Notes: generated by a model not told the origin, from the letters alone. 64,000 bases of DNA from Silurus meridionalis (GCF_014805685.1 NC_060885.1:13706632-13770631); one strand, 5' to 3'. Shown: positions 41,238 to 54,159, counted from the first letter of the stretch. Numbers and translations are program-made.

Positions 41238-44200
41238 CTTTTGCTTCACATATAAGTAGGAAGCACAATCCTCACTGCCTTGAAGATTTTACAAATACAG
41301 TATTTCAGACATACTCAAATCAGACAATAGAATATAGTAGTTTGTTAGATGAAAGTGATGTTAGTTTTGATGATGCACTTGTAGAAGAGAGTGAAGATTT
41401 GGGTGAAGTCATTGTTGATCAGCTTGGTTCCTTATTGCTTAAATTAAGTTGCATCTTTAATGTGCCTAGTAAATGTATAGATGAAATTGTAGGGGAACTT
41501 CAGTTTATTTCTTGTACAACATCTGCACCTGTAATCAAAGACATTGTCAACAACACATTAAAAAAGCATAACTGCAGTGTAGAAGAGCTGGTCATCACAG
41601 ATCTAGTAAATAATATTTGCAAGTTAAATCCTCTTAGTGCTGCATTCAGTGAGAAAGGTCCTCTCGGCACAGCACATAATCAAAATCGGTATCTAAAGGA
41701 ACATTTCTCTATCATTGAGCCAGTGGAGTATATACTTGATGCGAAAGAGGGAAGGACAATCCAGTATGTACCAATTTTGCAGTCTTTGTCAGAAATTCTA
41801 AAAAAAACTGTGGCATTCAGGATAAGCTGTTCAAAAGTGCAAGACACTGTGGTTCATGTCAGTATGCCAGTTTTCATGATGGTTCCAATTTCAAGGAAAA
41901 TGAATTTCTATCTGGTAAGTAGGTAAGACTTTCACTTTTACTGTACTGTGATGATTTTGAAATTTGTAACCCTTTAGGAACTTCTCGCAAGAAGCACAAG
42001 GTAACAGGAGTCTACTGGGTGTTGGCTGACATTTCATCTCTATTAAGGTCTGCATTATCATCAATTTACTTGAGTATCTTGTGCAGGGCAGATAAGAAAT
42101 TTGGCTATTCTGCAGTGCTAGAGCCATTGTTAAGGGATTTGGAAGAGGATGGAATTTTTGTGCCTCACTTAGGAAAAGTAATAAATGGCACAGTATATTC
42201 TGTGATTGCTGATAACCTTGGTGCTCACTCACTTGGAGGCTTTGTTAAAAGTTTCAGTGGGTCATATGTTTGCAGATTTTGTATCGGAGACCGGTCACAA
42301 TTTCAAGAACTTGAAGTAAGGACAGGAGGATTTCCTTGTAGAACAAAACAGCAATATCAGTTGGATGTCAATGCAGCATTAGCGAGTAACAACCATAGCC
42401 ACGGAGTTAAAACGCATTGTGCGGTTACTCAAAAATTAAGTTATTTTAATGTGACAACCGGTTACCCACCTGATGTACTGCACGATTTATTTGAAGGTAT
42501 TGTACCTCTAGAATTGGCATTGTGTTTAACTATCTTAATTAAGAAAAAATATCTCTCTCTTGAAGAGCTCAACAGAATCATCAAGCATTTTCCATACAAG
42601 TGGAAAGACAGGACAAATTGCCCCCAATACCAACAACCTTTGCCTCTCATAAAACCATTGGCGGTAACGCACACGAAAACTGGTGCCTACAGAGGTTGCT
42701 TCCACTTATGATTGCGCACAAAGTACCAAAAGAGGAGCAGGCATGGCAGTTGTTGATGTGCCTCAAAGATGTTGTTGAGTTGGCTGTCACCTGTGTAGAA
42801 GATAGTAAGACAAACTGCCAGTTTTCGTAACATTTTGAAGTCCATGGCAAAAAAACACCAGTTGATGATTGCATACCATCTTCACACTTCAAATGTAAAA
42901 AAAACCTGTGGTCTCTTTGTCAAAGACCTCAAGACTTCCAGTAGAGGTGGTAAATGAGAGTATACAAGATTTTCTGTCACAGAAATTTCCTATGGAGACT
43001 GTTGTTAATTTGACTAAAACTGTCAAGGCACCAGTTATGCTACTGGCATGATTTTGGTATATGGCCCCACTGGTGGGTTGCCTGACTTTGCTGAGATTGT
43101 ACAAATCATTGTTATCATTGATGAGACTGCAGTTCACAAGTTAACCCTACCAGATGGAATACCTAGTACAGTTGAGGAACTTTTGGCAGCTGCACAGGAT
43201 CATTTTCAACTCCAAGGGAGTTTTAGTGTTATGTATATGGACAAAGATTTTGAAAACCAATTCTTCACTCTGACATCAACAGATTTGGTTAAGAACAAAG
43301 ACACAATCAAGCTAGTCAAAATAGAACATTCTGTTATTCTGACATTGACTCCCATTTATGAAGCTGCCGATAACTCCCCTCCACTCTCGCTGAACAATTC
43401 TTTCCATGATGAAAGTTCTTGTTAGTTTATCAGAAAAATGACACCATAATTTTACAACCGTCCCCAGAGTGTCGATCAGAAGTTTGGCCAACTAATTTTG
43501 TGATACCCACCTTTTCATATGATGTTGAAACAATCCTTCAAAAGGCAAATGATGATTTTAAAAGTAATGGTACACGCCTTCACAATTCAAGCATCAACTC
43601 CAATGTGCTTGAGAAGCTTGCAGAACAAATATTTAGCTACACTGCCTATCCCACTGGGCTTCAAATCCTGGCCGTTGTAGAAGCTCTGTTAAACAAGCAT
43701 CCGTGCCTGAAGGAGCCTGGCACTTCATTTTCAGGTATGTACGGGTGGCAGCATCGTCTTAAGTATAAGATGGCCAATTACCGTTCCAAATTGAGAAAGC
43801 GTGAAATACCTTGTACTGAAGTTAACATCAACTCCTCAAGAAGTAAATTACCTGGTGAAAAAAATCCTGCCAAAAACTGCAAAAGACCAAGGAAAGCGGA
43901 GGTGAATTACCTCCCGCCGCATCCAAGTGGAGAAACCGAAGACAGCCTTGAAGTAGAGAGGCAGGAGCTCCTCAATGAGGTGAAGAAAAAGAACAACTAT
44001 AATGTGATAAAAGAAAAAATGGCCAAAACATTCTCATATTGAAGGCTTGAGGTTGTGAGTGGTTGTCCTGCTGTTGAGGATTTTAAAAAGAGATTGCCTG
44101 CCATATTTTGTGAAACTGAGGTATGTAAATCTAACCCCTGAAATGTTACCCCTTAAATGTTGTGGCAGTAACAATAACTTGATTATTCATATCTTTTCAG

Positions 44201-45100
44201 GTGAAAGAGGAATTTAGAAGAATAACTACTTATAAGAATAACTAACTTCTCTGGAGCAGCGCTTCATGTATAAACTTGACCTCTGCACACCAAAACGTAT
44301 TGCCCTGATGAAGCTTAAGAGAGGCATTGCAGGGACAAAGCTGAGGCCGTACTTGGACAAACTGAGTCAGGTATGTTTTTTAAATTGTTCACTTTATTCA
44401 GGATAATTTGTGTACTGTCTCACACACACTGTGCACACCTGCAGCATCAATCCTCACTCTCATTAGTCCACTTATTCAAGTTTATTAATATAGTACTTTA
44501 TACAATACACAGGCTGTTTACACTTTGTATTAAGATGTGTTACATATTGTACGGTGTACACCCTGAGCTCTTTATAAGCAAGGAGTGTTTATGGGAGTTT
44601 CGTAGTGTCGCACCGCGCATTGTTTATTTCACATGGTTTTTAAGAAAACTACAATGACAAATTTATATTCAACCCCCCCAAAGTGGCTAGAAGGAGTAGC
44701 TGTCTTACCCGCCACTACTGAAATCTACCGCCATTCGTTGACGGGTGTTGATGTCAAGCCCTGCGGACAGTGTTCTGGATGTTCTGACTGACACATGCTT
44801 CGAGTAGTGACAGTCCCCTTCTGAAGATCACTGGGTATTTAAATTATAAAAGAAAGCATTGTGCTTTTTCGTCAACTTTCAAAAATCTGGCCTGGATACA
44901 TAAAAAAAGGTGACTTCAAAAACCGTGGGATAAACCTAAAAGTGATAAAGTAAAACTAAAGGGCTAATGTAAGAGCAGAAAATGTTCATCTTTAGATAGA
45001 ACAAAGTACTTGATGTCTCATTATCTGATTGACCTTGCAGTATAATTATTGCAGTATAAAAAATTACTTAAGTCTGCATGCTAAACAACACTGCTTAGTT

Positions 45101-45397
45101 ACAGTACTGTGCAAAAGTTAAAAGAGGTTTTAAGCCAGTTAAGTTTTTCCTTTGCTGTATTGTACCAGTAAGAACTTTCAGCTTACATTTTTAAACATTC
45201 ATTTTGTCATTATTTGTAATAATCCAGTTAGATTTAGACAACAGCCGGTGCTACACACCTGATCTCATCATCATCAAATTATTATTAGTATTATTACATG
45301 AAAACTGAGACAAACTAAATTCAGAAGAACTTAACTGGCTTAAAACCTCTTTTGGGGTAAAAATACTAGCATGCCTAAGACTTTTGCACAGTTCAGT
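45101..45397. mobile_element. MITE with TGCAAAAG-type inverted ends in an intron of the decayed gene
   Basis: Left end ACAGTACTGTGCAAAAGT, right end ACTTTTGCACAGTTCAGTA: imperfect inverted repeats about 300 bases apart, with TTAAGCCAGTTAAG and CTTAACTGGCTTAA as a second inverted pair inside. No coding capacity. It resembles common small Tc1/mariner-type MITEs of fish. Confidence 0.75.
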
Positions 45398-45688
45398 ATG
45401 TGTTGACAACATTATTCTCTTCACAGAACCAAAGCATTGAGGTGAGGCGTGAAGCTATTATCCGGAGCCTCATCCTGTACCTTGGCGAAAAAGAAGAGGA
45501 GCTTTTTGAAGAATGCCTGGTAAAGCTTTCTTGTAATATAACATTTTTAAATTGTGTTACCATAAAGTTAAGCCTGAACTGAAATAAGAGGCACATAAAT
45601 TCTTAATCTAATGCCATGTTCTACTAAACTATTTGAGGGTTGTTTTACCAGTACAAACCAAGTAATATTTCTTGTTAATTATATGCAG

Positions 45689-45985
45689 GAGGACAGTCGC
45701 AGTGACACCATGCAACACATCCTTAAGATTCTGGTGGTCTATGGAGCTGGTGTAGAGGATTCAGTGGATGTATCCATTATTCTCGAAGGCCGGGAGATCC
45801 TACCAGGATGTCACAATGTGGCTAAAGCTTGTGCACTACTTATGGGGTTGATTTATGCCCTCAACCTTGCATACCCCAAAGCCCTGCGCTATACTTTTGA
45901 GGTGTTTCAAAAACTTTTTCTAAAACTGGATGGGATTAAGTTGTCCTCTAAAGTTCAAACTTTAAAGTCCAAGCTGCTGACTTAA
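45689..45985 (+). pseudogene. terminal YALNL exon of the long family member, locally intact
   Basis: The exon runs from EDSRSDTMQHILKIL through SIILEGREILPGCHNVAKAC, LIYALNLAYPKALRYTFEVF and QKLFLKLDGIKLSSKVQTLK to a TAA. It is undamaged, unlike the exons before it, and serves as the local reference for the copies at 36052 and 58892. The preceding exon 45427-45519 (NQSIEVRREAIIRSLILYLG and so on) is open too, with clean AG/GT borders in phase 0. Confidence 0.8.
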
Positions 45986-47370
45986 AGTGTGTTTGTGATG
46001 GCAATTTCTGCACATTATTGGATAAAATTACAACACCCCAACTCAGTGTTTCATCCTGCATGTTCTGGTGAACCCTTTTCATAAATAATTATTTTGGGTT
46101 GTTCTGTTGTTTTGAAATTGTTTCCTGCACTTTGGTACATAATTTGTACTTTTGCCATTTGTATTAAAGTGATCTTTAGTAGCGTTTTCAGTTTTATGCC
46201 TTATAACCACCTGGTCTTACTGTCACCAAGAGAGACCAGACTTTAGAAGCATCTATGTGTTACTTTATTAAAGGCAAATAGTGGTGGGAATATGTTTTGT
46301 TAAAGTTATAATTTTTTGCCAGTTTTCATTTACTGTTATCTAGAGCGTTTAACATCTTTAATAAACATATTTAACATCTGTTTTATGCTAAATGTTTTGA
46401 TACCGTTGGGAAAAAATAACAAGAAGCATTACATTTATTTGGTACATTAAATGTAATATCATTACATTCATTTGGTACATTTATTTGGTAATATCATTAT
46501 TTTTAATAATGTTTACTTAATTATTACTACAAAAGAAAATAATAAACAGTAAATGCAATTTACCCTAAAAAAGTAAATAAGATTTATTAAATATTTCTAG
46601 TACAGCAATGCTAAACACTTTGAAAATATCTAATAGAATTTACCTAAATAATTCAAATAAATCTAACTTCTAAAATAAAAATAATTAAGTAACATTTACT
46701 TATTTTTTTACCAAACATTTCATGGATTATTAAGTAGATTTTAATTGATTTTGCTAGATAATTAATACTTGAAATTAGGCAGTAAATGTTACTTAAAAGA
46801 GTTTTTTTTTTTTAGTAAATTTTACAAGTTCGTTTTTTCAGTGTTGAAATGAGACTGTGGTTGCAGTGTACAATGATGTGCTACAATGTGTCTAAAGCAC
46901 AAAAGTGAATAAAATTGTTAATAAAATTCTTATTTGAGTATTTAAGTTCTGTACTTTCTATATTATTCATAAGAAAGGAATATTTAGATTTAATTAATTG
47001 CATTGATTAAATTCACATCAATGTGCAGATTAATGTAGATGATTACTCAATTATGATATGTAGAATTAAATTTAATTTTATTAGTACTATTTAGATATTA
47101 GGGAGTTTATCTTTTTAAAATCTACTCAATATTTTTGTTTAGGTTATAATTAATTCTGTACTGTTTTCTATTAAAATCTACTCATTTCAAATGAATAACT
47201 ATTAAGGGTCTCATTTAATATTTACTCAATACCAAACCTTGTGAAATTTAATTAATAATATTGCTTGTAATCTGTTGCCTCATTTTTATTAAGTAGTTTT
47301 TTTTATTTTTTTTATTAATGCCAATAGAACAAGAGGTATTAAATATTCATGTTAAATTAACACTTACTTA
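45986..47370. other. AT-rich DNA downstream of the decayed gene
   Basis: Very AT-rich with many TTAATTAAT, ATTTACT and AAATAAAT phrases. It includes the family 3'-flank remnant at about 46846-46905. No coding sequence recognised. Confidence 0.6.
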
Positions 47371-47374
47371 CAGA

Positions 47375-50090
47375 GAGAATTACAGAGGGCTTGTCTGTGA
47401 AAACTGGCCAATTTAACAGGAATTTTATCAACAGAAAAAATTACATTCCAACAAAAAAATCAATGCCTTCCAGACTATTAAACATATAATTAGGAAATAC
47501 ATTCCAAGGACCATCTCTATTCTTCATAAGCTCTATTAACCATTTAATTTTAAAGGTGTCATTAAGAGTTTTATAATCTAAGACCTCTAATCCCCCTTGC
47601 TCTTTAGGATTACAAATGATCTCTTTTTTTTAATAATGTGGTTTGTTACTCCAAATAAAGTTATAAAGAATTCGATCTAGATCCTTAATAATCATGGAAG
47701 GAACTTCTAATGATAATGAGATCTAGATACCTTCCGCCTTTGATAATAAAACTCTCCCAAATATTGAGAGGTCCCGCATTAACCACAAATTAAATCTCTT
47801 CTTAGTTTTCTCAATAATTGGCTCAAAATTTAACTGACTCCTTTGCTTTTCATTTTTACAAATTATTACACCCAAATACGTTAGCTGATGACTGGAATAT
47901 TGTCTATTTCTGTAAAGGAGCCATCTTTAAGGGGAAATAATACAGATTTATCTAAATTCATTTTAAAGCCTAAAACAGCAGTGAATTCCTCCATATATTT
48001 AATTATTTTTGGTACTTCAAATTTGTTTTTCAAAAAACTGCAGTGTCATCTGCAAACTGACTAAGTTTAAATTGATACTATGATACCAAGTGATACCACT
48101 GAATTGATTTCTCTTTATATGTGATGGTAAAACTTGAGTGACTAACAAAAATAAAAAAGGAGAGAGGGGGCATCCCTGCCTAATGCCACGGTGAATATTA
48201 AATCTTTGTGAGGTACCAGGAGCAAGTTTGACAGAACTATTAAACCCACTATATAATGTTTTAACAGCTTACAAAATCATATCTCCAAAACCAAACATCT
48301 TAATGACTTTGAAAAAAAAAACTATGATTGACCGTATCAAATGCTTTATAGAAATCAATAAATAAAATTAAACTATCATCCTCAATAAAGTGGTTATAGT
48401 CAATCATATCTAAAACTAGTCCAATGTTATTCCTAATATGACGTCCTTGCATAAACCCTGATTGTTCTAGATCAATTATATCGTCTAAACCTTGCTTCAG
48501 TCTCCTAGCAAAAATCATTGCAGTTTACTAGCAATATTTAACAAACTAATAGGCCTCCAATTTTCAAATGACTAACTTGTCTTTATTAGGTTTGGGAATC
48601 AATGTTATAACTCCTTGTTTTAATGAAACCGGCAATTCACCATTTTGTATAGCGTCTACAAATACTAACAACAAAAAGGGTAAAAGTTCTTTAGCAAAAG
48701 TCCAGTTAGTCCGTCGTTGCCTGGAGATTTGTTAGTCTTTAATAAGTGAATACACTCTCTCACCTCTTCGATATCTATTTCTTTATCACAAGTATTCTGA
48801 AAGTTCTGGTTTATTTCTTTAGTATCACTCTTCAAGCTATTTAGAAAAGTATCAATGTCAGAAGAGGTTGATATGGGGAAATACAAATTACTGAAAAACT
48901 GTGCAACATATAACGAGATAATTGAGGAATTATCTACTAATTTATTGTTAATCCTTAATTTTGAAATTGAGGGAAAAAAACACTTTCGTTTTTCAAGGCT
49001 GAAAAAATATTTCACATTTTTCCCCTTTTTCTAGCCATGTTCCTTTTTAAGCCTAGTTCTGATAAATGCCCCCCTAGATTTATCCTCATAAATTTTATCT
49101 AATTCAAAGATAAATAAATCTAATTTTTGTAAATCACAATCAGTGAAAGCTTCCTTTTTTTTCTATATAAACTAAAAATATCTTTAATAATAAATTCTTC
49201 TTTAATTTTTTTTATTTTTTGATTGAATTTTCCTTCATTGATAAATGCGGTTCTAATGTCAAACTTCAATAATTCCCAATACTTTCCATACGTTTTTTCT
49301 AAATCACATTAAACACAGTATTGAAATCACCTCCCCAAATAACCTGCTGAAGGATATAGAGCAATGAAATGCTGTATCCTAGATTCAATTTCCGAAAAAA
49401 ATGTACTGTTGTTTTTATTGTTAGGTTATGTTTTATTGTTATTAGTGGCATAACAATCGACTAACACAAATAGTTCATTATCTTTATCTAACACAAGTAA
49501 TATCCATCTACCATCTTTTTCGCCGTGTAATATTTGCCCTGTAAATTTATCTTGTAAAATAGCGACCCCTACTGAGCGGTTGCTGCCAAATGACAACCAA
49601 ATCTCTTTTCCCCACTGATTTTTCCAAAACCCAACATCTGAAGGACATGCATGCGTTTCCTGAATTAAACAAAAATCAACATATTTCTCTTTGCAATACA
49701 AAAATAAAGCTTTTCTCCTGACGATATCACGAATACCTCTGGCATTGATAGACAATAAAGAAAGAGACATAAATGTTTAAACGATTAGTTAAAAAAAAAA
49801 AACCTCCCTCCGCTGAAATATGCATTTTTGCCTTCTTTCCTTGCTCTCTCCACAGTCGGCCAAAGTCGATTCCGTGCTTCTCTGTCGAAAGCAGTCAGGT
49901 CCTCCTTAAACCACAGCCCCTTCGTGAATAGATACTCGTTGTTCTTTGAGTCTCTCCAAATTAAATCTCTAGCTGTACGAGAAATTAATTTTATAATCAC
50001 CGGTCTTGGTTTCACTTTTCTGTCCACACAGAACAAGTCACCCCTGACGGTGTGCCACATCCAAACCTTCTCCTACAATATTTTTTATTG
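47375..50090 (-). mobile_element. LINE of L1/Tx1 type, decayed
   Basis: Read on the minus strand: an ORF1 C-terminal piece (50060-49785: PVIIKLISRTARDLIWRDSK, then DLTAFDREARNRLWP and RARKEGKNAYFSGG), then an AP-endonuclease start (49770-49430: LLSINARGIRDIVRRKALFL, LIQETHACPSDVGFWKNQWG). Reverse-transcriptase pieces follow (49015-48665: INNKLVDN, TNKSPGNDGLTGLLL; 48518-48300: QSGFMQGRHIRNNIGLVLDM, FIDFYKAFDTVNH). The C-terminal end near 47700-47450 reads LDRILYNFIWSNKPH, then GGLEVLDYKTLND. Order and motifs fit L1/Tx1-clade elements. Multiple frameshifts and stops; the 5' end is truncated at about 50090. Not active. Confidence 0.85.
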
Positions 50091-50189
50091 AGTAGATATG
50101 GTGTATCTTTTCTTACAGTGCACATGACATCACTAGTGACCTCACAGATGTTTTAGTGGCTAAATAAGAAAATCTTCACATCTCTGAAA

Positions 50190-50500
50190 CAAAATATAAT
50201 GAAAAGTATTAGACTGTAAATGAAAGATAAGATTTAAGACTACACATGCAGGCCAGTTTCCTCTAAGTAAGTGCACCCTTTAAATGTTTACCAGAGTGTC
50301 TATATTGTTTATCATTCTTTGTGAAATTCAATATTTTGTCAAAAAACATTCAGTACAAAAACAATTTCACTTCCTAGAATATATCACAGCCTTCAAACAT
50401 GGCCCCAGGGACTGCTCACTATTACTGCTTACCAATCACAGAGTAAGAATTTCACTGTATAGTGTAACAGGCTGTTTCCACTACACATGACATGCTATAA
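50190..50500. repeat. orphan fragment matching the IRG 5' flank
   Basis: Matches about 62525-62890 in the same orientation. Shared phrases: ATGTTTACCAGAGTGTCTAT, ATTCTTTGTGA.ATTCA, ACATTCAGTACAAA and CAAACATGGCCCCAGGGACT. No IRG exon accompanies it. It therefore marks a third, mostly lost copy of the cassette, or an interspersed repeat also present upstream of the right IRG copy. Confidence 0.7.
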
Positions 50501-50504
50501 TAAC

Positions 50505-52650
50505 CCAATATAATAGCCTCCATGAGCCAGTGAGACAGGCGCTGTCGGGAAACAGGTCTTCCCTTACGAGAATCAGCCCATGAAACAAACAGCTGATTAC
50601 TCCGTCTCAATCCCTTCGTCCTGGTACAGACAGTGCATCTGCTCCTCCTCCGCTGAGGAGAAAGAAGACGGATGAAAAAACAGTAAATCCACCTGTCTGC
50701 AGTCGAAAGCTGACTCGCTCACCTTGGGGACAAATGCCGGATTAGTCTTGAGAGTCACTCGCGAGAAATCCATAGCATCTGCATACAGGAGTTATGAACC
50801 GACAAAGAATGAAGTTCAATAACCCACTTCGTGGTAGAAAGAGCCAACAACAAAGCAACCTTCAGACCAAACCAATTCAAACCAATGCTCTCTATCAGCT
50901 CAACGGAGGAACCAGCGCCATTGAAAATGTGTTCAGGCGCCGCGCTCCCTTCAGAAACCTGCACACAAGCGGGTGATGACCAAATAGTATTTCCGTCAAT
51001 CCCTACGTGGCATGCAGAAACAGCGGCGAGGTAAACCTTCACAGTTGAAAACGCCCTGCACTTATCTAAAAGTTCTTGCAAAAAGCACAACACCTCTGCC
51101 ACAGAACAGTGAAAAGGGACAATCTGCCTTTAGGCGCACCATAGCTCAAATACACTCCATTTCCTCTCATAAGCAGAGCATGAACCATCCACCGTGAAAC
51201 TAGATTGCACTGCTGGCGCATATTCGCCACCGCAGCCCCGAAAAGGGCTTTCAGCTCTACCGGGGCGTCAAGAAACTCTACTGTCTCCGTCTCTTATAAG
51301 CCTGTTAAAGCCAACCATAGGGCTCATAGGGAAATCCCGGGGGGGACGGAGGGGACATGAATCTGCTCTATTAGCGATTAAAATATGACTTATCTAGTGA
51401 ACTTTAGCTTGTAGCATAGTGCACTGACACTAACACACCAAAGCCGTTTCCCATGCAGTGTTTTATTTGGGACGACTTGGCATAATGTTAATTTAAAATT
51501 AACACACAATTAGCATATTGTTTATCTGTGCATTTACTAAATGAGCACTGTGCTACATCCGAACTGATAACACTGTATTTTTATAATCAATTTCTATTCT
51601 GTTCTTAAGTGTCTTAATTCATTTGTAAATAAAATAAACCTTTTTTTTAATTCCTTGTTTTTATTGTTGTTGTTTTTTCTAACGATATTTTTACTTAATT
51701 TATCTAAAGCAGTTTGAATTACCATTGTAATTAACGCAGTCTCCATGCTACCATAATAATAATAATAATAGAAACAAAGTTTTTCACTGTGTCTTTATAC
51801 TCTAAGTACAATTTGACTGTATTATTTGTGTCCCCCTTCAAAAATTGCTAATGAGAAATTTTATATTTATTGTCCCCCCCCTACTGTTAAATGAAATATA
51901 CGCCCATGCCCACTACAACCAGGCCGATGCTGCGGCCGCACCTCTCGATGAACGAAGGTTGAGATCTGCAATGACGCAGATTTCTTCCCACAAAGCCGAG
52001 TCAGGTGACCCAGCATCAACCTGCCTCCGCATCTCTTCCGCGAGCTCTGCCTGGTTTGCTTTAAGCAGTGAGGTGACCCAAGGTGGCGGAGAGAGTGGGT
52101 CTCCTTTATTCGCGGCCGCGACTCGCATTCGGCGCTCCCGAACCCTCAACGGGAAACTAGAGTAGTGCGGGCAGCACTCGGGTTAGCGAGCACAGCCTGT
52201 GCGTGTCTAACTCCCAAACACACTATGCACAGGGGATGGGATCGTGCAACCGGATGGGCTCGCAGTCGCCAAAACGGAGGTGCAAACACCGGGAGATAAA
52301 CGAGATCACCACAACGTGCCACTCGAAAAACGGGTCTCGCACGATACCTTTCTATTTCACAAAACGCTAGGTAAAAGGAACAGCAGAAGCAAATACACGC
52401 CTTAACAGTGAATATTCCCCTGAAAAAGAAGCCGCCGTGCTCGAATACGTACCTCAACGGCTCGTCCTTGAACAGTTTAGCGACCACCCCTAGAGGATCT
52501 GCTGAGGATAGCTTCATGAAAAGGATCTTCACGGGGAAGAGAACGAGATGAAGCAGGGACCGTCAGCAGAGGCGTATATAGGGAGGCGGGACTTCCCGCG
52601 TGATTGGTCTGTCAGCCGACAGACGTGGTGTGCTTAGTGCTTCCAGGATT
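50505..52650 (-). mobile_element. DIRS-like retroelement lacking its reverse transcriptase, with an insertion
   Basis: Minus strand, 5' to 3': a TATATA box within CTCCCTATATACGCC near 52580; a GC-rich leader; a Gag-like frame (52149-51913: PPPWVTSLLKANQAELAEEM, LWEEICVIADLNLRSSRGA). After an AT-rich block at about 51370-51905, Gag-like sequence resumes near 51285 (FLDAPVELKALFGAAVANMR). Next comes a tyrosine recombinase in several frames (YERKWSVFELWC, VLCFLQELLDKCRAFSTVKV, LLALSTTKWVIELHSLSV, NPAFVPKVSESAF, FSSAEEEQMHCLYQDEG, GKTCFP, SLAHGG). Gag running straight into the recombinase means the RT/RNase H part is deleted. The split by AT-rich DNA looks like a separate insertion. Confidence 0.8.
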
Positions 52651-53054
52651 GGTCACGCCCGAGGCGATTACCATAGTGAGATACCGAATTGATGTTTGAA
52701 AGGGAAATATCACAAAAAACAAACAAACAAACAAACAAAAATCTAATGAAGTATTAAACAACATATTCTAGAACATGCTCTGGAACTGTCATTCAGAAAT
52801 TTCTTGAACTTTTTAAAGACTGTGACGACTGATGGTGTTGGTGAGCTAGTGGAGGTACTTTTATGATGTTCTCTGCTTGCAGTACTCTACACTGTAACTT
52901 TTTTATAGTTGTAACGGTGAAAGAATGTGAAATAATGAAGGTAAAAATCTGTAAATTATAAAACATGAAATTACAATTTACATACCGTTAATGATACATT
53001 GGGGCAATAAAGTATTTATAAGTATTATAAATAAAAGTAAGTATAAAAGTATAA
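52651..53054. other. AT-rich spacer, nothing recognised
   Basis: Between the DIRS-like element and a Tc1-like fragment. Contains a short (AAAC)n run near 52718-52739. No gene seen. Confidence 0.55.
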
Positions 53055-53305
53055 AAAGTTCTCCCACTTAAAAAATATGAGAGAGGCCAGTAATTGTCAT
53101 CATAGGTACAACTATGAGAAACAAAATGACAAAAAACAAATCCAGAAAATCACATTGTCTGATATTTAAAGATTTTATTTGCGAATTATGGTGGAAAATA
53201 AGTATTTGGTCACCTACAAAAAAGCAAGATTACTTGCTCTCACAGACCTGTAACTTCTTTAATAGGGCTCCTCTGTCCTCCACTTGTTACCTGTAGTAAT
53301 GGGCA
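53055..53305 (+). mobile_element. Tc1-like 5' region fragment
   Basis: Phrases CACATTGTCTGATATTTAAAG, GGTGGAAAATAAGTATTTGG, TCACCTACAA, CTCACAGACCTGTAACTTCT and CCTCCACTTGTTACCTGTA follow the order I know from the untranslated 5' part of fish Tc1-like elements. The transposase and the other end are absent. Confidence 0.65.
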
Positions 53306-53918
53306 CGTCCTGATTTTGCCAAGTCCGTGATGCCCTGAGACCAATATTTTTTTATGATGACCCTGGGACAACAACTTCCTCAGCCAATCAGCGTTTATGA
53401 CGTCACCAATACGCGCGACCCAATTACTATCACCATTTTGCAGAGTCCGCCAAAATACAAAATAAACAACGGTTTGCATCTGCACCGCACCAGTGGCAAA
53501 ATCAGGATGTGCCACCAGCAAAAAAGGTAAGATCGTGCCTTAATTTTTCTTATGGTATTATTTTACAGAAGTATATTAATAATAATAGTAAGCTTCATAT
53601 TTCTTTTTTAGATTTGTGGGGATTTCACAGCAGAAATTGTAATATTAGTTTGAATTGCCAAGTTACCCGCGTTACCCTTTCACTGATGTAAGTTACCGTT
53701 AACTTTCTAACGCCAGTTAAAACAGTCTAATAACGACTGTTGGTAGCTGTCAAAGAGATGCGATTAAATAGTTGCATTTAAAAACGAACGAAATGCAGAA
53801 CAAAGCAGCGTTAGTTTGAGCACCGCACGGATCATTCAGCTCTGACCACCATCAGACAGAATTTAAAACCCTACTGCGATCCGCTGTGAGATACAAGTAG
53901 AACCGATTGAAACAGATC

Positions 53919-54080
53919 ATTTATTCTGTTACATATGAATATGATGACCTCAAGTCATCACTGATTTATTCTAACATATGAATATGATGACCTCAAGTCA
54001 TCACTGATTTATTCTGTTACACATGAATATGATGACCTCAAGTCATCACTGATTCATTCTGTTACATATGAATATGATGT
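53919..54080 (+). repeat. left array of a ~45-bp repeat flanking the MULE remnant
   Basis: About 3.5 copies of a unit containing TTATTCTGTTACATATGAA, then TATGATGACCTCAAGTCATC and ACTGA. Each unit holds an imperfect palindrome, TGATGACCTCAAGTCATCA. The same unit recurs inverted at 55851-55966. Confidence 0.9.
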
Positions 54081-54159
54081 TTTCTTGAGGTTTTATCATT
54101 GATTTTCACTTTACAGTATTGATGTTTAATCTAATTGTTTTTGTCTCTTTGCTCTTTAG

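Larger units (their letters stand above)
40820..45985 (+). pseudogene. decayed long family member: C2H2 fingers, transposase-like, PB1-like, YALNL domains
   Basis: Domains in order. Four C2H2 fingers: PCNI-KFETSKRVELLKHYRLKH, VPCLYSDCPYSF...HLTRHH, SCLVCNLF...HLGVHLKKH, HCVFTDCDY...STFASHISRKH. A transposase-like region, 41270-43100, with YCDDFEICNPLGTSRKKHK, DNLGAHSLGGFV, YVCRFC and DVLHDLFEGIVP. A PB1/ubiquitin-like segment at about 43130-43325. A helical region with [15 protein letters not shown] and [20 protein letters not shown]. The YALNL domain. Introns near the end: 44121-44210, 44371-45426 and 45520-45688. Lesions: missing base near 40841; TGA at 40963; frame lost across (TA)n 41150-41234; frameshift near 41870; TAG at 41920; frameshift near 42610; a deletion near 42827 removing part of the domain; frameshifts near 43022 and 43415; TGA at 44040; a short duplication near 44220-44246. 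A dead gene, or several merged remnants. Confidence 0.75.
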
